From Gymnodinialimonas ceratoperidinii (GTDB lineage: Bacteria; Pseudomonadota; Alphaproteobacteria; Rhodobacterales; Rhodobacteraceae): a stretch of DNA of 64,000 bases. Below, piece by piece: positions 8,925-18,445 of this stretch. Under the pieces are notes generated by a model that saw only the letters and a list, made by a program, of their open reading frames with translations, had not been told where the DNA came from and ran no database searches. Each line of letters starts with the position of its first letter. Positions within the stretch are counted from its first letter, which is position 1. A program made the translations under genes and the position numbers. The stretch covers positions 1,289,501 through 1,353,500 of the forward strand of contig NZ_CP079194.1 in assembly GCF_019297855.1 (NCBI RefSeq), given 5' to 3'.

Positions 8925-9578
8925 ATGGCCGACTTTACGCAGCGCCGCATCACCATGGTCGACACCCAGGTGCGCCCCTCTGATGTGACCAATTTCCCTG
9001 TCCTCGATGCAATGCTGAGCGTTCCGAGGGAAGTCTATGCCCCTGACGACGCGCGGGATGTCGCATATGCCGATGGGCCGATCCCTCTGGGTGGCGGGCG
9101 CCAGTTGCTGGATCCACGTGCCACGGCGAAATTGTTGCAGGCGTTGCAGCCCGGCCCCCACGATCTGGTGCTCGAAATCGGGGCCGCGACTGGCTACACG
9201 ACCGCGCTTCTTGCGCATATGGCGGAGGCTGTCGTGGCGATCGAGGAAGACGAGGATCTTGTTCGCGATGCGCAGGCCGCCTTGAGCGAACAAGGCGTGG
9301 ACAACGCGGCTTTGAGCCAGGGGGCGTTGGTCGAGGGCAATGCCAAGCACGGCCCCTATGACGCCATCGCGATCATGGGCGGCGTCCAGGAAGTGCCCGC
9401 CGCGATCACCGATCAGTTGAAAGAGGGTGGCCATATCGCCGCGATCTTCATGGACGGCCCTCTGGGCGAGGCGCGCGTCGGCGTCAAATCCGGCGGCCGC
9501 GTCTCGTGGCGGATGGAGTTCAACGCGACAGCACCGGTTCTGCCCGGCTTTGCGCGCGTGCCGACCTTCGCATTCTAG
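8925..9578 (+). CDS. pcm: protein-L-isoaspartate O-methyltransferase family protein
   Basis: A 217-residue SAM-dependent methyltransferase. It opens with a QRRITMVDTQVRPSDV segment usual for the alphaproteobacterial PCMT group. The SAM-binding motif I is VLEIGAATGYTTALLA and the acidic motif II is VVAIEEDEDL. PCMT repairs isoaspartyl residues, but this short group sits next to tolC in many Rhodobacterales and its true substrate is less certain. The ATG at 8925 begins the conserved part; an upstream open frame adds non-family residues. The tolC-like gene follows after 50 bp. Confidence 0.82.
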   Translation: MADFTQRRITMVDTQVRPSDVTNFPVLDAMLSVPREVYAPDDARDVAYADGPIPLGGGRQLLDPRATAKLLQALQPGPHDLVLEIGAATGYTTALLAHMAEAVVAIEEDEDLVRDAQAALSEQGVDNAALSQGALVEGNAKHGPYDAIAIMGGVQEVPAAITDQLKEGGHIAAIFMDGPLGEARVGVKSGGRVSWRMEFNATAPVLPGFARVPTFAF

Positions 9579-9628
9579 GGGTGTCGGGCAGGGGCTCGGC
9601 ATCATCGTATACAGGTAAGGATATCTGG

Positions 9629-11017
9629 ATGGCCTCTCGGTTTATTGCGCGTGTCCGCAAAGCTTTGCTCGTCACAACGCTGGCTGCCGTGGCCGCCGGG
9701 CCCGCACAGGCCGACAGCCTGCGACAGGTGATGGTGGACGCCTACCGCCACTCCAATCTTCTGGAACAGAACCGCTACCTGCTGCGCATTCAGGACGAGG
9801 GCGTCGCGCAAGCCGTCGCGCAGCTGCGCCCGGTGCTCAGCTTCGTCGCGTCCATGAGCCGCGAGTTGGTCAACAACACTACGACGGCCTCGGCGTCTCT
9901 GGTGGCAGAATACCTGATCTATGACGGCGGCGCGCGCCGGTTTGCGGTGGAAGCCGCCGAGGAAACGGTGCTGGCAACGCGCGAGCAGTTGATCTCGCTG
10001 GAGCAGCAGGTCCTTCTGGATGCGGTCACTGCTTACATGAATGTGTGGCGCGACATGCAGGTGGTGAACGTACGCCAACGCAACGTGCGCGTGATCACGC
10101 AGCAATTGCGCGCAGCGCGCGATCGGTTCGAGGTCGGAGAAGACACACGGACCGATGTGGCCCAGGCCGAGGCGACACTGGCGACGGCGCGGTCGCAACT
10201 GGCCGCTGCACACGGCGCGCTCGAGATCAGCCGCGAGCTCTTCAACCTGGCCGTTGGCCGCTATCCTAACGGCTTGAGTGGCCCCGGCGCGATCCCCAAT
10301 GTCCCGCGCAGCGAGGCCGCAGCCCAAGCGCTGGCGCGTCAGGAGCACCCGGCGATCCGCGCCTTGATGCATGAGGTCACCGCCGCCGAACTGGGTATCG
10401 AGCAGGCGCAAGCCGGTTTGCGCCCGCAACTCAGCCTCGAGGGCCGCGCCACGGAGGTACTCGAGAACACAGCCAATCCCTTCGCGGAGGGCGGATCCGC
10501 CACCATCGGCCTGACCCTGACGCAGCCGATCTATCGCGGTGGCCAGCTGTTGTCGCTGGAGCGTCAGTCTCGGGCGCAGGCCGCCGCTGTCCGCTTCTCG
10601 CTGAACCAGCAGGTTCGGATGAACCTTCAGGCCGTGGGCAATGCCTGGGCGCTGATGGGCATCGCCACCGCTCAGATCCAGGCAGCCGACCAAGGGATCG
10701 CGGCAGCCGAGCTGGCCTTTGCCGGGGTTCAGGAAGAGGCATCCCTCGGCGCGCGGACCACGCTGGACGTTCTCGATGCCGAGCAGGACGTGCTCAACGC
10801 GCGGATCAGTCGGATCGAGGCGCAGGCGGATCTTTACCTCGCCAGCTACCAGTTGCTTGCTGCCGCAGGTTTGCTGACCGTCGAGGCCCTGCACCTCCCC
10901 GTGCCTGAATATGACCCGTCCGCCTACGCCGACATGTTCTCGGGCGCGCCGTCCATCGTGAACAGCCCGCGCGGCCAGCAGCTTGATTCCATGCTGGAGC
11001 GCGTGGGCCGCGACTGA
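9629..11017 (+). CDS. tolC: TolC-family outer-membrane efflux/type I secretion protein
   Basis: A 462-residue outer-membrane factor. An N-terminal signal peptide (about residues 1-28, ending AGPAQA) is followed by two internally similar halves rich in coiled-coil heptads. RLRP-like turns are seen as AVAQLRPVLS and QAGLRPQLSLEGR, and LTQPIYRGG marks the second beta-barrel entry. It would form the outer-membrane trimeric channel for an efflux pump or type I secretion system whose inner parts are not in the window. The start is set by the signal peptide; TAAGGA lies about 10 bases upstream. Confidence 0.9.
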   Translation: MASRFIARVRKALLVTTLAAVAAGPAQADSLRQVMVDAYRHSNLLEQNRYLLRIQDEGVAQAVAQLRPVLSFVASMSRELVNNTTTASASLVAEYLIYDGGARRFAVEAAEETVLATREQLISLEQQVLLDAVTAYMNVWRDMQVVNVRQRNVRVITQQLRAARDRFEVGEDTRTDVAQAEATLATARSQLAAAHGALEISRELFNLAVGRYPNGLSGPGAIPNVPRSEAAAQALARQEHPAIRALMHEVTAAELGIEQAQAGLRPQLSLEGRATEVLENTANPFAEGGSATIGLTLTQPIYRGGQLLSLERQSRAQAAAVRFSLNQQVRMNLQAVGNAWALMGIATAQIQAADQGIAAAELAFAGVQEEASLGARTTLDVLDAEQDVLNARISRIEAQADLYLASYQLLAAAGLLTVEALHLPVPEYDPSAYADMFSGAPSIVNSPRGQQLDSMLERVGRD

Positions 11018-11228
11018 GCGTTCCTTGCGCGGCAACGGTTCCGGGTTACCACGGCTCACGCACCGCTTCGGGCCTTTAAGCTAAATGCTTCGCGTGTCGT
11101 ACACGGGAATTGTTGTGCGATTTACCGCTTTTCGGTATCCTGCCCGAGAACTGATGATCAGAACGGTCCACCAAGGGCCGCAAATGGGGTGCCGTGCACA
11201 ATCCGTGCATACACCGAGGAGAGCGTGA

Positions 11229-12491
11229 ATGTCCGATCTTGCGAAAACGCCGGGAGAGATTGAAGACGTCCTGGCTTCGGTCCGACGCCTTGTGTCCGAC
11301 CACGCGCCCGCTCGCGATGACGCGCCGCAACGAGCTGCGGAAGCGCAGTCCGAAGAGGCGTCGTCAGAGGCTCCTGCGTCTGAGCCTGAACAGCCCAACG
11401 CCTTGGTTCTGACGCCCTCCTTCCGGGTCACCGATCCGGAGGATCCTTGGGTTCCCGTTCCCGAAACCTCTGACGCGCCCGAGCCGCAAGCGGATGCCGC
11501 GTCGGATGCAGAGGATCTCGTCTCCGAGTTGATGAATGCGGATAGCGAGGGCAACGCCGCCGCAGAGCCGCACGCTGACACGTCGGTCGAAAGCGAGCCT
11601 GCCCCTGAAGCGCGCGATGACGCGGACTGGCAGCCTGATGATCGGCTTGCGAGCTTCGATGTTGTGGGTTCCGTCGATGGCGACGCGGTGGAAGACGACC
11701 GGCCGTTGCCCGAACCGTGGGTTGACGGGCAGGGCGACGCGGAAGCCGCGCCGACGCAGCCCGAAGATGCGGTCACCGAACCGCTGCGCCTTGACGGCGC
11801 GCATGCCACGGATGCTGATTTCGAGCCTGAGTCCGACCCCGCTGATTTCGAATCCGAGACCGGCGATGACGATTGGCCCGAGAGCAGCGCGGAGGCCGCT
11901 CTGCTGACGCTGGTCGCGCGCCGCGAACCTTTCAGCGAAGCCTCAGACGCCGAGGCTGAACCGTCGAAAGATGATGCAGAGCCGGAAGGCAATGCTGACA
12001 CTTCCGAGGCGGTTGCAGCTGATGGCGAGGATGCCCCCGCCGACGCAGAACCCGAAGGCGATGCAGAGCAGCCCGACGCTGCAACTGTCGCGCCGACGGA
12101 AGCTGCCTTTGCGCCGGTCGAGGATCAACACACGTCCGACGCCACGCCGCATCTTCGTGAGGTCGGGACGCTCGACGTCGACGAAGTCGCGAGGAGCAAC
12201 GAAGAACCGGCAGCCGATGAACACGCGGCATCCGAGGCTCCGCAGCCCGAGCCGCGCCACCCGGAAGAGCCAGCCGCCGATCCGGTCGAGGACCTCGGCG
12301 ACGAGCGGTCTCCGTTCACTTTCCCCGAGACCGACGAGGGCATTCTGGACGAGGACACGCTGCGCGAGATCATCGTGGAGGTTGTGCGGGAAGAGTTGCA
12401 GGGCGTCTTGGGCCAGCGGATCACCCGCAATGTCCGCAAGATGGTCCGGCGCGAAATCCGTCTCGCCTTGGCAGCCGAAGACCTCGAATAA
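11229..12491 (+). CDS. PopZ-like (DUF2497-type) acidic polar-organiser candidate
   Basis: A 420-residue protein with three parts. A short N-terminal helix (about 5-24, PGEIEDVLASVRRLVSDH) resembles the start of DUF2497/PopZ proteins. A very acidic, Pro/Ala/Glu/Asp-rich low-complexity linker fills about 30-375. A C-terminal helical segment (about 378-420) contains LREIIVEVVREELQ and ITRNVRKMVRREI. PopZ has this layout: partner-binding N-helix, acidic disordered linker, oligomerising C-helices. Homology is inferred from layout and short motifs, so the function (polar condensate, chromosome anchoring) is a hypothesis. A GAGGAG ribosome-binding site precedes the ATG. Confidence 0.55.
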   Translation: MSDLAKTPGEIEDVLASVRRLVSDHAPARDDAPQRAAEAQSEEASSEAPASEPEQPNALVLTPSFRVTDPEDPWVPVPETSDAPEPQADAASDAEDLVSELMNADSEGNAAAEPHADTSVESEPAPEARDDADWQPDDRLASFDVVGSVDGDAVEDDRPLPEPWVDGQGDAEAAPTQPEDAVTEPLRLDGAHATDADFEPESDPADFESETGDDDWPESSAEAALLTLVARREPFSEASDAEAEPSKDDAEPEGNADTSEAVAADGEDAPADAEPEGDAEQPDAATVAPTEAAFAPVEDQHTSDATPHLREVGTLDVDEVARSNEEPAADEHAASEAPQPEPRHPEEPAADPVEDLGDERSPFTFPETDEGILDEDTLREIIVEVVREELQGVLGQRITRNVRKMVRREIRLALAAEDLE

Positions 12492-12596
12492 GTCGCGGTG
12501 TCCGAGGGCGGATCTTGATAAGACGAAACAGCCTCGCCCCCCTCGGAGATCCCATTGGTTCTTGACCTGACCGCGCCTGCGCCCACTTTGTGAGCC

Positions 12597-13451
12597 ATGT
12601 TTCCGATCCGAGATCATAATCCGTCCGAGCGGACGCCCATCGTTACCTGGGCGCTCATGGCGATCAATATCGTGGTTTTCCTGTCGTATTTCCCGGCTCT
12701 TGGTGGAGACGAGGTGCAACTGCTGCGGTTCTACCTGACCTGGGGCATGGTCCCCGAGGGCGTGTCGCAGGGCTACAACTGGCACACCGTCTTCACCTCG
12801 ATGTTCCTGCACGGCGGCTGGATGCACCTGATCGGCAACATGCTGTTCCTCTATATCTTCGGCGATAACCTCGAGGATATGATGGGCCGTGTGGGCTTCC
12901 TGCTCTTCTACCTTGCCAGTGGCGTTGCGGCGGCGGCGGGGCAGGTCTTGGCGGAGCCGTCTTCACTGGTGCCCATGGTCGGCGCCTCGGGCGCGATTGC
13001 AGGGGTCATGGGCGGCTACCTCCTGATGTTCCCGCGCGCGCGGATCGATGTTGCCGTAATCCTCGTGATCTTCGTGAAAATCTTCACCATCCCGGCCTGG
13101 CTGATGTTGGGCCTGTGGTTTGCCTTGCAGCTGGTCAGCGGCCTGTCGATGGACCTTGTCGGCGGCGGCGTGGCCTATTGGGCCCATGCGGGCGGCTTCG
13201 TCGCCGGGGTGGTGCTGGCCATGCCGTTTTTCCTGCGCCGCGGCGGCGCACGTTATTGGCAGACCTGGAACGGGAAGCCGCCCCATGACGAGATGGAATA
13301 CCGGGTCGTGAAACGCGCGCGGTCGCCGATCCCCTCGGTACAGCGCGCCCGCAGCCCCAAGGGCGTCGATCGCCCCCTGTCGGACCTGGGCCGGGTGCCG
13401 CGCGCAGGGACGCGCCGCGTCCAGCGCGGTCCGTGGTCCGGTCGAAATTGA
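12597..13451 (+). CDS. rhomboid-family intramembrane serine protease
   Basis: A 284-residue membrane protein of about six or seven helices. The catalytic serine is in GASGAIAG (Ser131), the histidine in AHAGGF (His197), and the oxyanion-side HxxxN is HLIGN (His77, Asn81). Rhomboids cut transmembrane substrates within the membrane. The C-terminal 70 residues are a basic, Arg/Pro-rich cytoplasmic tail without a domain I recognise. It ends 22 bp from the convergent efp gene. Confidence 0.9.
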   Translation: MFPIRDHNPSERTPIVTWALMAINIVVFLSYFPALGGDEVQLLRFYLTWGMVPEGVSQGYNWHTVFTSMFLHGGWMHLIGNMLFLYIFGDNLEDMMGRVGFLLFYLASGVAAAAGQVLAEPSSLVPMVGASGAIAGVMGGYLLMFPRARIDVAVILVIFVKIFTIPAWLMLGLWFALQLVSGLSMDLVGGGVAYWAHAGGFVAGVVLAMPFFLRRGGARYWQTWNGKPPHDEMEYRVVKRARSPIPSVQRARSPKGVDRPLSDLGRVPRAGTRRVQRGPWSGRN

Positions 13452-13473
13452 GGGCTGAAAGTCGCGGGGCGGC

Positions 13474-14037
13474 TTAAGCGCGCTCGGAATATTCCATGGT
13501 CTCGGTGTTCACGACGATATCTTCGTCCTGACCCACGAAGGGCGGCACCATGACCTTCACGCCATTGTCGAGGATTGCCGGCTTGAACGAGTTCGCCGCG
13601 GTCTGACCCTTCACCACCGGCTCGGTCTCGACGACCTTGCAGGTGACCTTCTGGGGCAGGGTGGCGTTCAACGCCTCGTCCTCGTGGAACTCCACGACGA
13701 TCGTCATGCCGTCCTGCAGGAAGGGACGACGCTCGCCCAGAAGCTCGGCCGGCAGTTCGATCTGCTCGTAGGTCTCGGCGTCCATGAACACCAGCATCCC
13801 GTCGGATTCATAGAGGAATTGCTGATCCTTCTGCTCCAGTCGAACACGCTCTACTTTGTCCGCTGATCTAAACCGTTCGTTCAGTTTTGATCCGTTACGA
13901 AGATTGCGTAGCTCGACCTGCGCGAAGGCTCCGCCCTTGCCGGGTTTCACATGGTCAACCTTGACGGCGGCCCAGAGGCCCCCGTTGTGCTCAAGGACGT
14001 TGCTTGGACGAATCTCATTTCCGTTAATTTTCGGCAT
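13474..14037 (-). CDS. efp: translation elongation factor P
   Basis: A 187-residue EF-P with three beta-barrel domains. The tip loop VKPGKGGAF places Lys34 where the modified residue sits in EpmA-type EF-P. The end of domain III matches the family ([12 protein letters not shown]). EF-P relieves ribosome stalling at polyproline. It is divergent from the 103-residue protein at 14250 with about 210 bp between, which must hold both promoters. Confidence 0.95.
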   Translation of the reverse strand: MPKINGNEIRPSNVLEHNGGLWAAVKVDHVKPGKGGAFAQVELRNLRNGSKLNERFRSADKVERVRLEQKDQQFLYESDGMLVFMDAETYEQIELPAELLGERRPFLQDGMTIVVEFHEDEALNATLPQKVTCKVVETEPVVKGQTAANSFKPAILDNGVKVMVPPFVGQDEDIVVNTETMEYSERA

Positions 14038-14249
14038 GTGTCAAAACCTTGGCAAAACCTTGAGAATTAGTTGGTCGAACCTATATCTTGGCACTTGAGG
14101 GGTGTCCATACACCGGAAACTGTGACCGAGAACAGCGCGCCATGCATAGGTAGCATAGCACCTATGTGATATTTGCATCCCTGTTACGCACAGAATCTGG
14201 GCATAACAAGCGGCACGCCGTAAATGCAAGAGCAATAAAAGGAAGCGAA

Positions 14250-14561
14250 ATGCGGGATTTCGTTGACGGAACCGCCTTCAACTTTGAACAAGGCACACGG
14301 GCGCGGAAACTTTTCGCAGCCGTCGTCTTGGCAGCGTTGGATGATGCGATCGCCGATGACAAGAAATACGGGAATGGTCCAGAGCAAATCGCTCGCTGGG
14401 CTCGCTCGCGTGATGGACGTGAAGTTTTGTCCTGCGCGGGTATTGACCCGAACGAACGCGTTGTGAATGGCCTCATGGCCTTCGTAGCAAACGGTGTTCG
14501 CACCTCCGTGGCACTCAGCCGCGAAGAAAGCGAGCGTCGTAACCAGGCCGAAGCAGCCTGA
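14250..14561 (+). CDS. conserved small protein, probably DUF6280 family
   Basis: A 103-residue soluble protein starting MRDFVDGTAFNFEQG, with a helical core ALDDAIADDKKYGNG and a REVLSCAGIDPNERVV segment. I believe it belongs to a family restricted mainly to Rhodobacterales (DUF6280), whose function is unknown. The ATG at 14250 is preceded by AGGAAG; the frame is open upstream to 14166 without family-like sequence. It is followed by a strong terminator, so it is a single-gene unit divergent from efp. Confidence 0.65.
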   Translation: MRDFVDGTAFNFEQGTRARKLFAAVVLAALDDAIADDKKYGNGPEQIARWARSRDGREVLSCAGIDPNERVVNGLMAFVANGVRTSVALSREESERRNQAEAA

Positions 14562-14591
14562 AACTGACGTTACAAGCTGCCACTTCGAAAG

Positions 14592-14617
14592 CGCGCCCCT
14601 CTGCAGGGCGCGTTTTT
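14592..14617 (+). terminator. rho-independent terminator
   Basis: CGCGCCC and GGGCGCG form a 7-bp GC stem around a 7-base loop and are followed by five T residues, 30 bp after the stop of the 103-residue gene. Confidence 0.85.
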
Positions 14618-14687
14618 CGTTTGTGCACTATGGCTTGCAATCGAGGTGCAAGCTGACTTCAGTATCCTAAGCTGACGGAGGGGCGAC

Positions 14688-16079
14688 ATGGCGAAGGCGG
14701 ACATCGGATTGATCGGGCTCGGGACGATGGGCTCTGCCCTCGCTCTCAACATCGCGGAGAAGGGCTTCAAGGTCGCGGTCTGGAACCGCACGACGGCCAC
14801 GACCCACGAATTCGCTCGGGAAGCGGGCGCTCTGGCCGCCAATATCGTGGCGACAGAGACGCTGGAAGATCTCGTGGCGGCCATAGACGGCCCGCGCGCC
14901 ATCATCCTGATGGTGCCTGCAGGGGCTCCCGTCGACCAGCAGATCGCGGCGCTTGATCCACACCTCGACCCGGACGACATGGTCATCGACGCGGGCAACG
15001 CCAACTTTCGCGACACGATCCGCCGAATGACGGAGCTCTCGCGGCCCTTCCTCGGCATCGGCGTGTCCGGTGGCGAAGACGGCGCACGTCACGGCCCGGC
15101 CATCATGGGAGGCGGTGACCCGGCCCATTGGGCGCGGGTGGAGCCGATCCTCATCGCGATTGCCGCGAAGTTCGAAGGCTCGCCCTGCGCCAACCTGATG
15201 GGCGAAAACGGTGCGGGGCACTTCGTCAAAGCGGTGCACAACGGTATTGAGTACGCCGACATGCAGTTGATCGCCGAGGTCTACGGGATCATGCGCGACG
15301 GGTTGAGCATGGCGGCGCCCGAGATCGGCAAGCGGTTCCTGCAATGGGACGAGGGGCGGCTGAGTTCGTACCTGATCGAAACCTCGGCGGCCGTAGCCTG
15401 CGCCCACGACGAAGCCACGGACGGCCCGCTTCTCGACGTGATCGTGGACGCGGCAGGCCAGAAGGGGACCGGGCGCTGGACGGCGATCGAGGCGCAACAC
15501 CTCGGCACGCCGATCCCGGTGATCGAAGCTGCCGTGGCCGCCCGCAACATGTCCGCGCAGCGCCCGTTGCGTGCGGATCTGGCCGAGCGATTTGGCGGCG
15601 TGGACACGCTCGACATATCCGTCGAGACGTTGGAGGCGGCGCTCACCTGCGGCAAGATCCTCTGCTACGCGCAGGGCTTCGACATGCTCCGCGCCGCCGC
15701 TGTCGCCTTTGAGTGGTCGCTGAAGCCAGAGGTGATCGCGCGCAATTGGCGGGCTGGCTGCATCATCCGCTCTGCCATGCTCGACGACATGGCCGCCGCT
15801 TTCGAAGCCGCGCCCGAGACGACGCTGATGGCCGCGCCCTATTTCGCCGATATCCTGACCGAGACCATCGGTGCTCTGCGCGCCACGGTCATCGCTGCGA
15901 ATGGTGCCGGCCTGCCGGTGCCCGCCATGTCAGCCGCGCTCGCCTATTTCGACACCATGCGTCAGGCCCGGGGTACGGCGAACATGATCCAGGGGCAGAG
16001 GGATTATTTCGGCCTGCACGGGTTTGTGCGTGTGGACAGCGGCGCGATGGATCAGCACGGGCCGTGGGCCGACGATTGA
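14688..16079 (+). CDS. gnd: 6-phosphogluconate dehydrogenase, decarboxylating
   Basis: A 463-residue enzyme of the oxidative pentose phosphate pathway that converts 6-phosphogluconate to ribulose 5-phosphate with NADP. The N-terminal Rossmann motif GLIGLGTMGSALALN, the catalytic GVSGGEDGARHGPAIMGGG segment and GHFVKAVHNGIEYADMQ (catalytic Lys) are all present. The C-terminal end ANMIQGQRDYFGLHGF closes the active site of the partner subunit. It is convergent with the BadF-type kinase at 16096. Confidence 0.95.
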   Translation: MAKADIGLIGLGTMGSALALNIAEKGFKVAVWNRTTATTHEFAREAGALAANIVATETLEDLVAAIDGPRAIILMVPAGAPVDQQIAALDPHLDPDDMVIDAGNANFRDTIRRMTELSRPFLGIGVSGGEDGARHGPAIMGGGDPAHWARVEPILIAIAAKFEGSPCANLMGENGAGHFVKAVHNGIEYADMQLIAEVYGIMRDGLSMAAPEIGKRFLQWDEGRLSSYLIETSAAVACAHDEATDGPLLDVIVDAAGQKGTGRWTAIEAQHLGTPIPVIEAAVAARNMSAQRPLRADLAERFGGVDTLDISVETLEAALTCGKILCYAQGFDMLRAAAVAFEWSLKPEVIARNWRAGCIIRSAMLDDMAAAFEAAPETTLMAAPYFADILTETIGALRATVIAANGAGLPVPAMSAALAYFDTMRQARGTANMIQGQRDYFGLHGFVRVDSGAMDQHGPWADD

Positions 16080-16095
16080 CGCCTCGGCCGCGGCA

Positions 16096-16965
16096 TCAGG
16101 TTGCCGTGACCGTCGCGGCGAGCGTGAGCGCCCCGTCGAGCGAAGTTCCTTCAGGCGTCCCAATGTTCTCGGCCATCTCAGGCGGCAGGAACGGCGCGTA
16201 GGCGGGGGCGAGCCCCCCGATGGGCACGATCTTCTCGCCCGCTTCCCACCCAAGGTGCCGGAGCCGCTGTGCGATCTGTTGTGCGCTGTCGATGACGAGG
16301 GCGCGGGCGTTGGGGTCTCCGCCATGGGCCGCCTCGATGATCCGCGGCGCGAAACGCGCGAAGTCGGCCGGAGCGGCCTGTGCCGCAAAGCTGACGATCG
16401 CGGCGGTGGAGCCGATCTCGGCCAGAACCTGCTGCGTGAGGTCCGATGGCGGGAACAGGCCATCGGCGCTCTCCAGAATGCGGCTCAACAAGCCTCGCCC
16501 GAGGTAAGCGCCCGAAGCCACGTCACCCAAAACCAAGCCCCATCCGCCGATCACGCGCTCAACGCCCGCCGCGCGGCGGCCGATGAAAGAGCCGGTACCG
16601 ATCCCCAGAACGCATCCGTCCGAGTGCCCCAGGGCGCCTGACATGGCCGTGCGTCTGTCGTCCTCGACCCGCACGCATCGCAGGGGCAGTTGCGCTGCAA
16701 TCTCTGCGCCCATGGCGGCATCCATGACGCCGGCCAAGCCGATGTGGGCGGGGATGGAGGAGAGATTCTCGATGCTTACACCCGCCTCTTGCGCGAGCGA
16801 GGAAAGGCCGTCGCGCAGTGTCGCGATGGTGCCGGCCATATCCGTGGAGGCATTGGCCCCGCCGCGGCGCAGGTCGTACCGCGTGCCATCGAGCACGAGC
16901 GCGAAGCGACAGTTGGTGCCGCCGCCGTCGATCCCGATCCGCGATGTGAGTGATTGCTCTGCCAT
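16096..16965 (-). CDS. BadF/BadG-type sugar kinase, glucosamine or N-acetylglucosamine kinase-like
   Basis: A 289-residue ATPase of the BadF/BadG/BcrA/BcrD fold. GIDGGGTNCRF is the ATP phosphate-1 loop, GIGTGSF the phosphate-2 loop, and VPIGGLAPAY the adenosine-site motif. GGWGLVLGDVASGAYLGR is typical of the N-acetylglucosamine kinase/glucosamine kinase (GspK) subgroup. It probably feeds amino sugar 6-phosphate to metabolism or cell-wall recycling; the exact sugar is not visible. Start taken at MAEQS (16965), though three codons further up another ATG is in frame. Confidence 0.8.
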   Translation of the reverse strand: MAEQSLTSRIGIDGGGTNCRFALVLDGTRYDLRRGGANASTDMAGTIATLRDGLSSLAQEAGVSIENLSSIPAHIGLAGVMDAAMGAEIAAQLPLRCVRVEDDRRTAMSGALGHSDGCVLGIGTGSFIGRRAAGVERVIGGWGLVLGDVASGAYLGRGLLSRILESADGLFPPSDLTQQVLAEIGSTAAIVSFAAQAAPADFARFAPRIIEAAHGGDPNARALVIDSAQQIAQRLRHLGWEAGEKIVPIGGLAPAYAPFLPPEMAENIGTPEGTSLDGALTLAATVTAT

Positions 16966-17019
16966 GGGGCACAATTAGGCAATCCGGGCGGGAAAGACCA
17001 ATCGAAACAGGCGCGCGGA

Positions 17020-17033
17020 TTGATCTGCGTCAA
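17020..17033. promoter_or_regulatory. FNR/FnrL-type box upstream of hemN
   Basis: TTGATCTGCGTCAA matches the FNR half-sites TTGAT-N4-GTCAA and lies 63 bp before the hemN start codon. FnrL activates hemN/hemZ under low oxygen in related bacteria; the site is seen, the regulator is inferred. Confidence 0.75.
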
Positions 17034-17095
17034 GGCAGGGGGCGCGGGCAATAGTGCAAACCGGTCGGGCCAAGCCGCATGAAGGAGCCGCGTTG

Positions 17096-18445
17096 ATGGA
17101 CCCCGTGTTACAGAAGTACGCCGCGCGCGCGACGCCGCGCTACACCAGCTATCCCACCGCGCCGCATTTCCAGAAGGACTTCTCCGAAATCCGTTACCGC
17201 GACTGGCTGTCCAAACTGGAGCCGCGAGAGCCCGTGTCGCTCTACCTCCACGTGCCGTTCTGCCGCCAGATGTGCTGGTATTGCGGTTGCAACATGAAGC
17301 TCGCGGCCAAATATGGTCCCGTCGGCGACTACGCGAGGACGCTGCGCAAGGAGATTGCGCAGCTGGCGGAGGCGCTGCCGGATCGGATGCAGGTCTCTCA
17401 CCTGCATTGGGGCGGGGGCACGCCCACCGCGCTTTCCCCGGACGATCTGCAGATGCTGATGGACGAGGTCCGCGAGCACTTCGATTTCGCGCCGGAGGCT
17501 GAGGTCGCGATCGAGAGCGATCCGCGCACGCTCAGCGCCGACATGGCCGCACGGATCGGCGATCTGGGCTTCACCCGCGCGAGCTTTGGCGTTCAGGAAT
17601 TTGACCTGAAGGTACAAAAGGCGATCAACCGCGTGCAGCCTCCCGACATGGTGGGCCGCAGCGTGAACCAGTTGCGCAGTCATGGCGTGGAGGGGATCAA
17701 CTTCGATCTGATCTACGGCCTCCCTTACCAGACCGTCGATAGCCTCGTGGAGACCGTGAGGATTTGCGCGGCTCTGCAGCCAGACCGCGTGGCGCTCTTC
17801 GGCTATGCCCATGTGCCTTGGATGGCGAAGAACCAGCGGGTGATCCCGGACGAGGCCCTTCCCGGTGCGGCAGCGCGCCATGCGCAGGCGACGGCGGCAG
17901 CGGAGGCTCTGCAGGCGGAGGGCTACGTGGCCATTGGCCTCGATCACTTTGCGCGACCTGACGATGCCCTCGCGGTTGCCGCCCGCGCGGGAACCCTGCG
18001 GCGCAACTTTCAGGGCTATACGACTGATCGCGCCAAGACGCTGATCGGCCTTGGCGCGAGCTCCATCGGACGCACGCCCTCGGGTTTCATCCAGAACATC
18101 GCAGAGACGGGCGCATGGGCCCGCGCGGTGGAGGCCGGGCATCTGCCCGTCGCCAAGGGGTTGCCGCTCACCGCGGATGACCGGCTCCGCGCCGAGGTGA
18201 TTGAGCGGCTGATGTGCGACGGCCACGTCGACGCTGCCGCGATTGGCAGGCGCCATGGAGCTGCACCCGGTTGGTGGCGGCAGGCGGAAGCCACGCTGCA
18301 CGAGATGGCGGCGGACGGGCTTTTGACGATGTCTAAGGGATGCTTTGCCATGACCCCGCGGGGCCGACCCCTTGTGCGCCTCGCGGCCGCCGCGTTCGAC
18401 GCCTATCTGCAGGAAAGCACGGCCCGTCACTCGGTCGCGGTCTAG
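17096..18445 (+). CDS. hemN: oxygen-independent coproporphyrinogen III dehydrogenase
   Basis: A 449-residue radical-SAM enzyme that decarboxylates coproporphyrinogen III to protoporphyrinogen IX without oxygen in haem and chlorophyll synthesis. YLHVPFCRQMCWYCGCN has the CxxxCxxCxC arrangement for the 4Fe-4S cluster and extra cysteine of true HemN. WGGGTPTALS and the ESDPRTL segment bind SAM, and the C-terminal HemN domain includes RNFQGYTTD. Start set at 17096 after AAGGAG. An FNR-type box lies 63 bp upstream. The stop shares CTAG with the convergent GST gene. Confidence 0.94.
   Translation: MDPVLQKYAARATPRYTSYPTAPHFQKDFSEIRYRDWLSKLEPREPVSLYLHVPFCRQMCWYCGCNMKLAAKYGPVGDYARTLRKEIAQLAEALPDRMQVSHLHWGGGTPTALSPDDLQMLMDEVREHFDFAPEAEVAIESDPRTLSADMAARIGDLGFTRASFGVQEFDLKVQKAINRVQPPDMVGRSVNQLRSHGVEGINFDLIYGLPYQTVDSLVETVRICAALQPDRVALFGYAHVPWMAKNQRVIPDEALPGAAARHAQATAAAEALQAEGYVAIGLDHFARPDDALAVAARAGTLRRNFQGYTTDRAKTLIGLGASSIGRTPSGFIQNIAETGAWARAVEAGHLPVAKGLPLTADDRLRAEVIERLMCDGHVDAAAIGRRHGAAPGWWRQAEATLHEMAADGLLTMSKGCFAMTPRGRPLVRLAAAAFDAYLQESTARHSVAV

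Noticed and set aside
11081..12001. Serine-rich minus-strand open frame
   Set aside because: Antisense to the acidic PopZ-like gene; Ser-rich composition results from its Glu/Asp codons.
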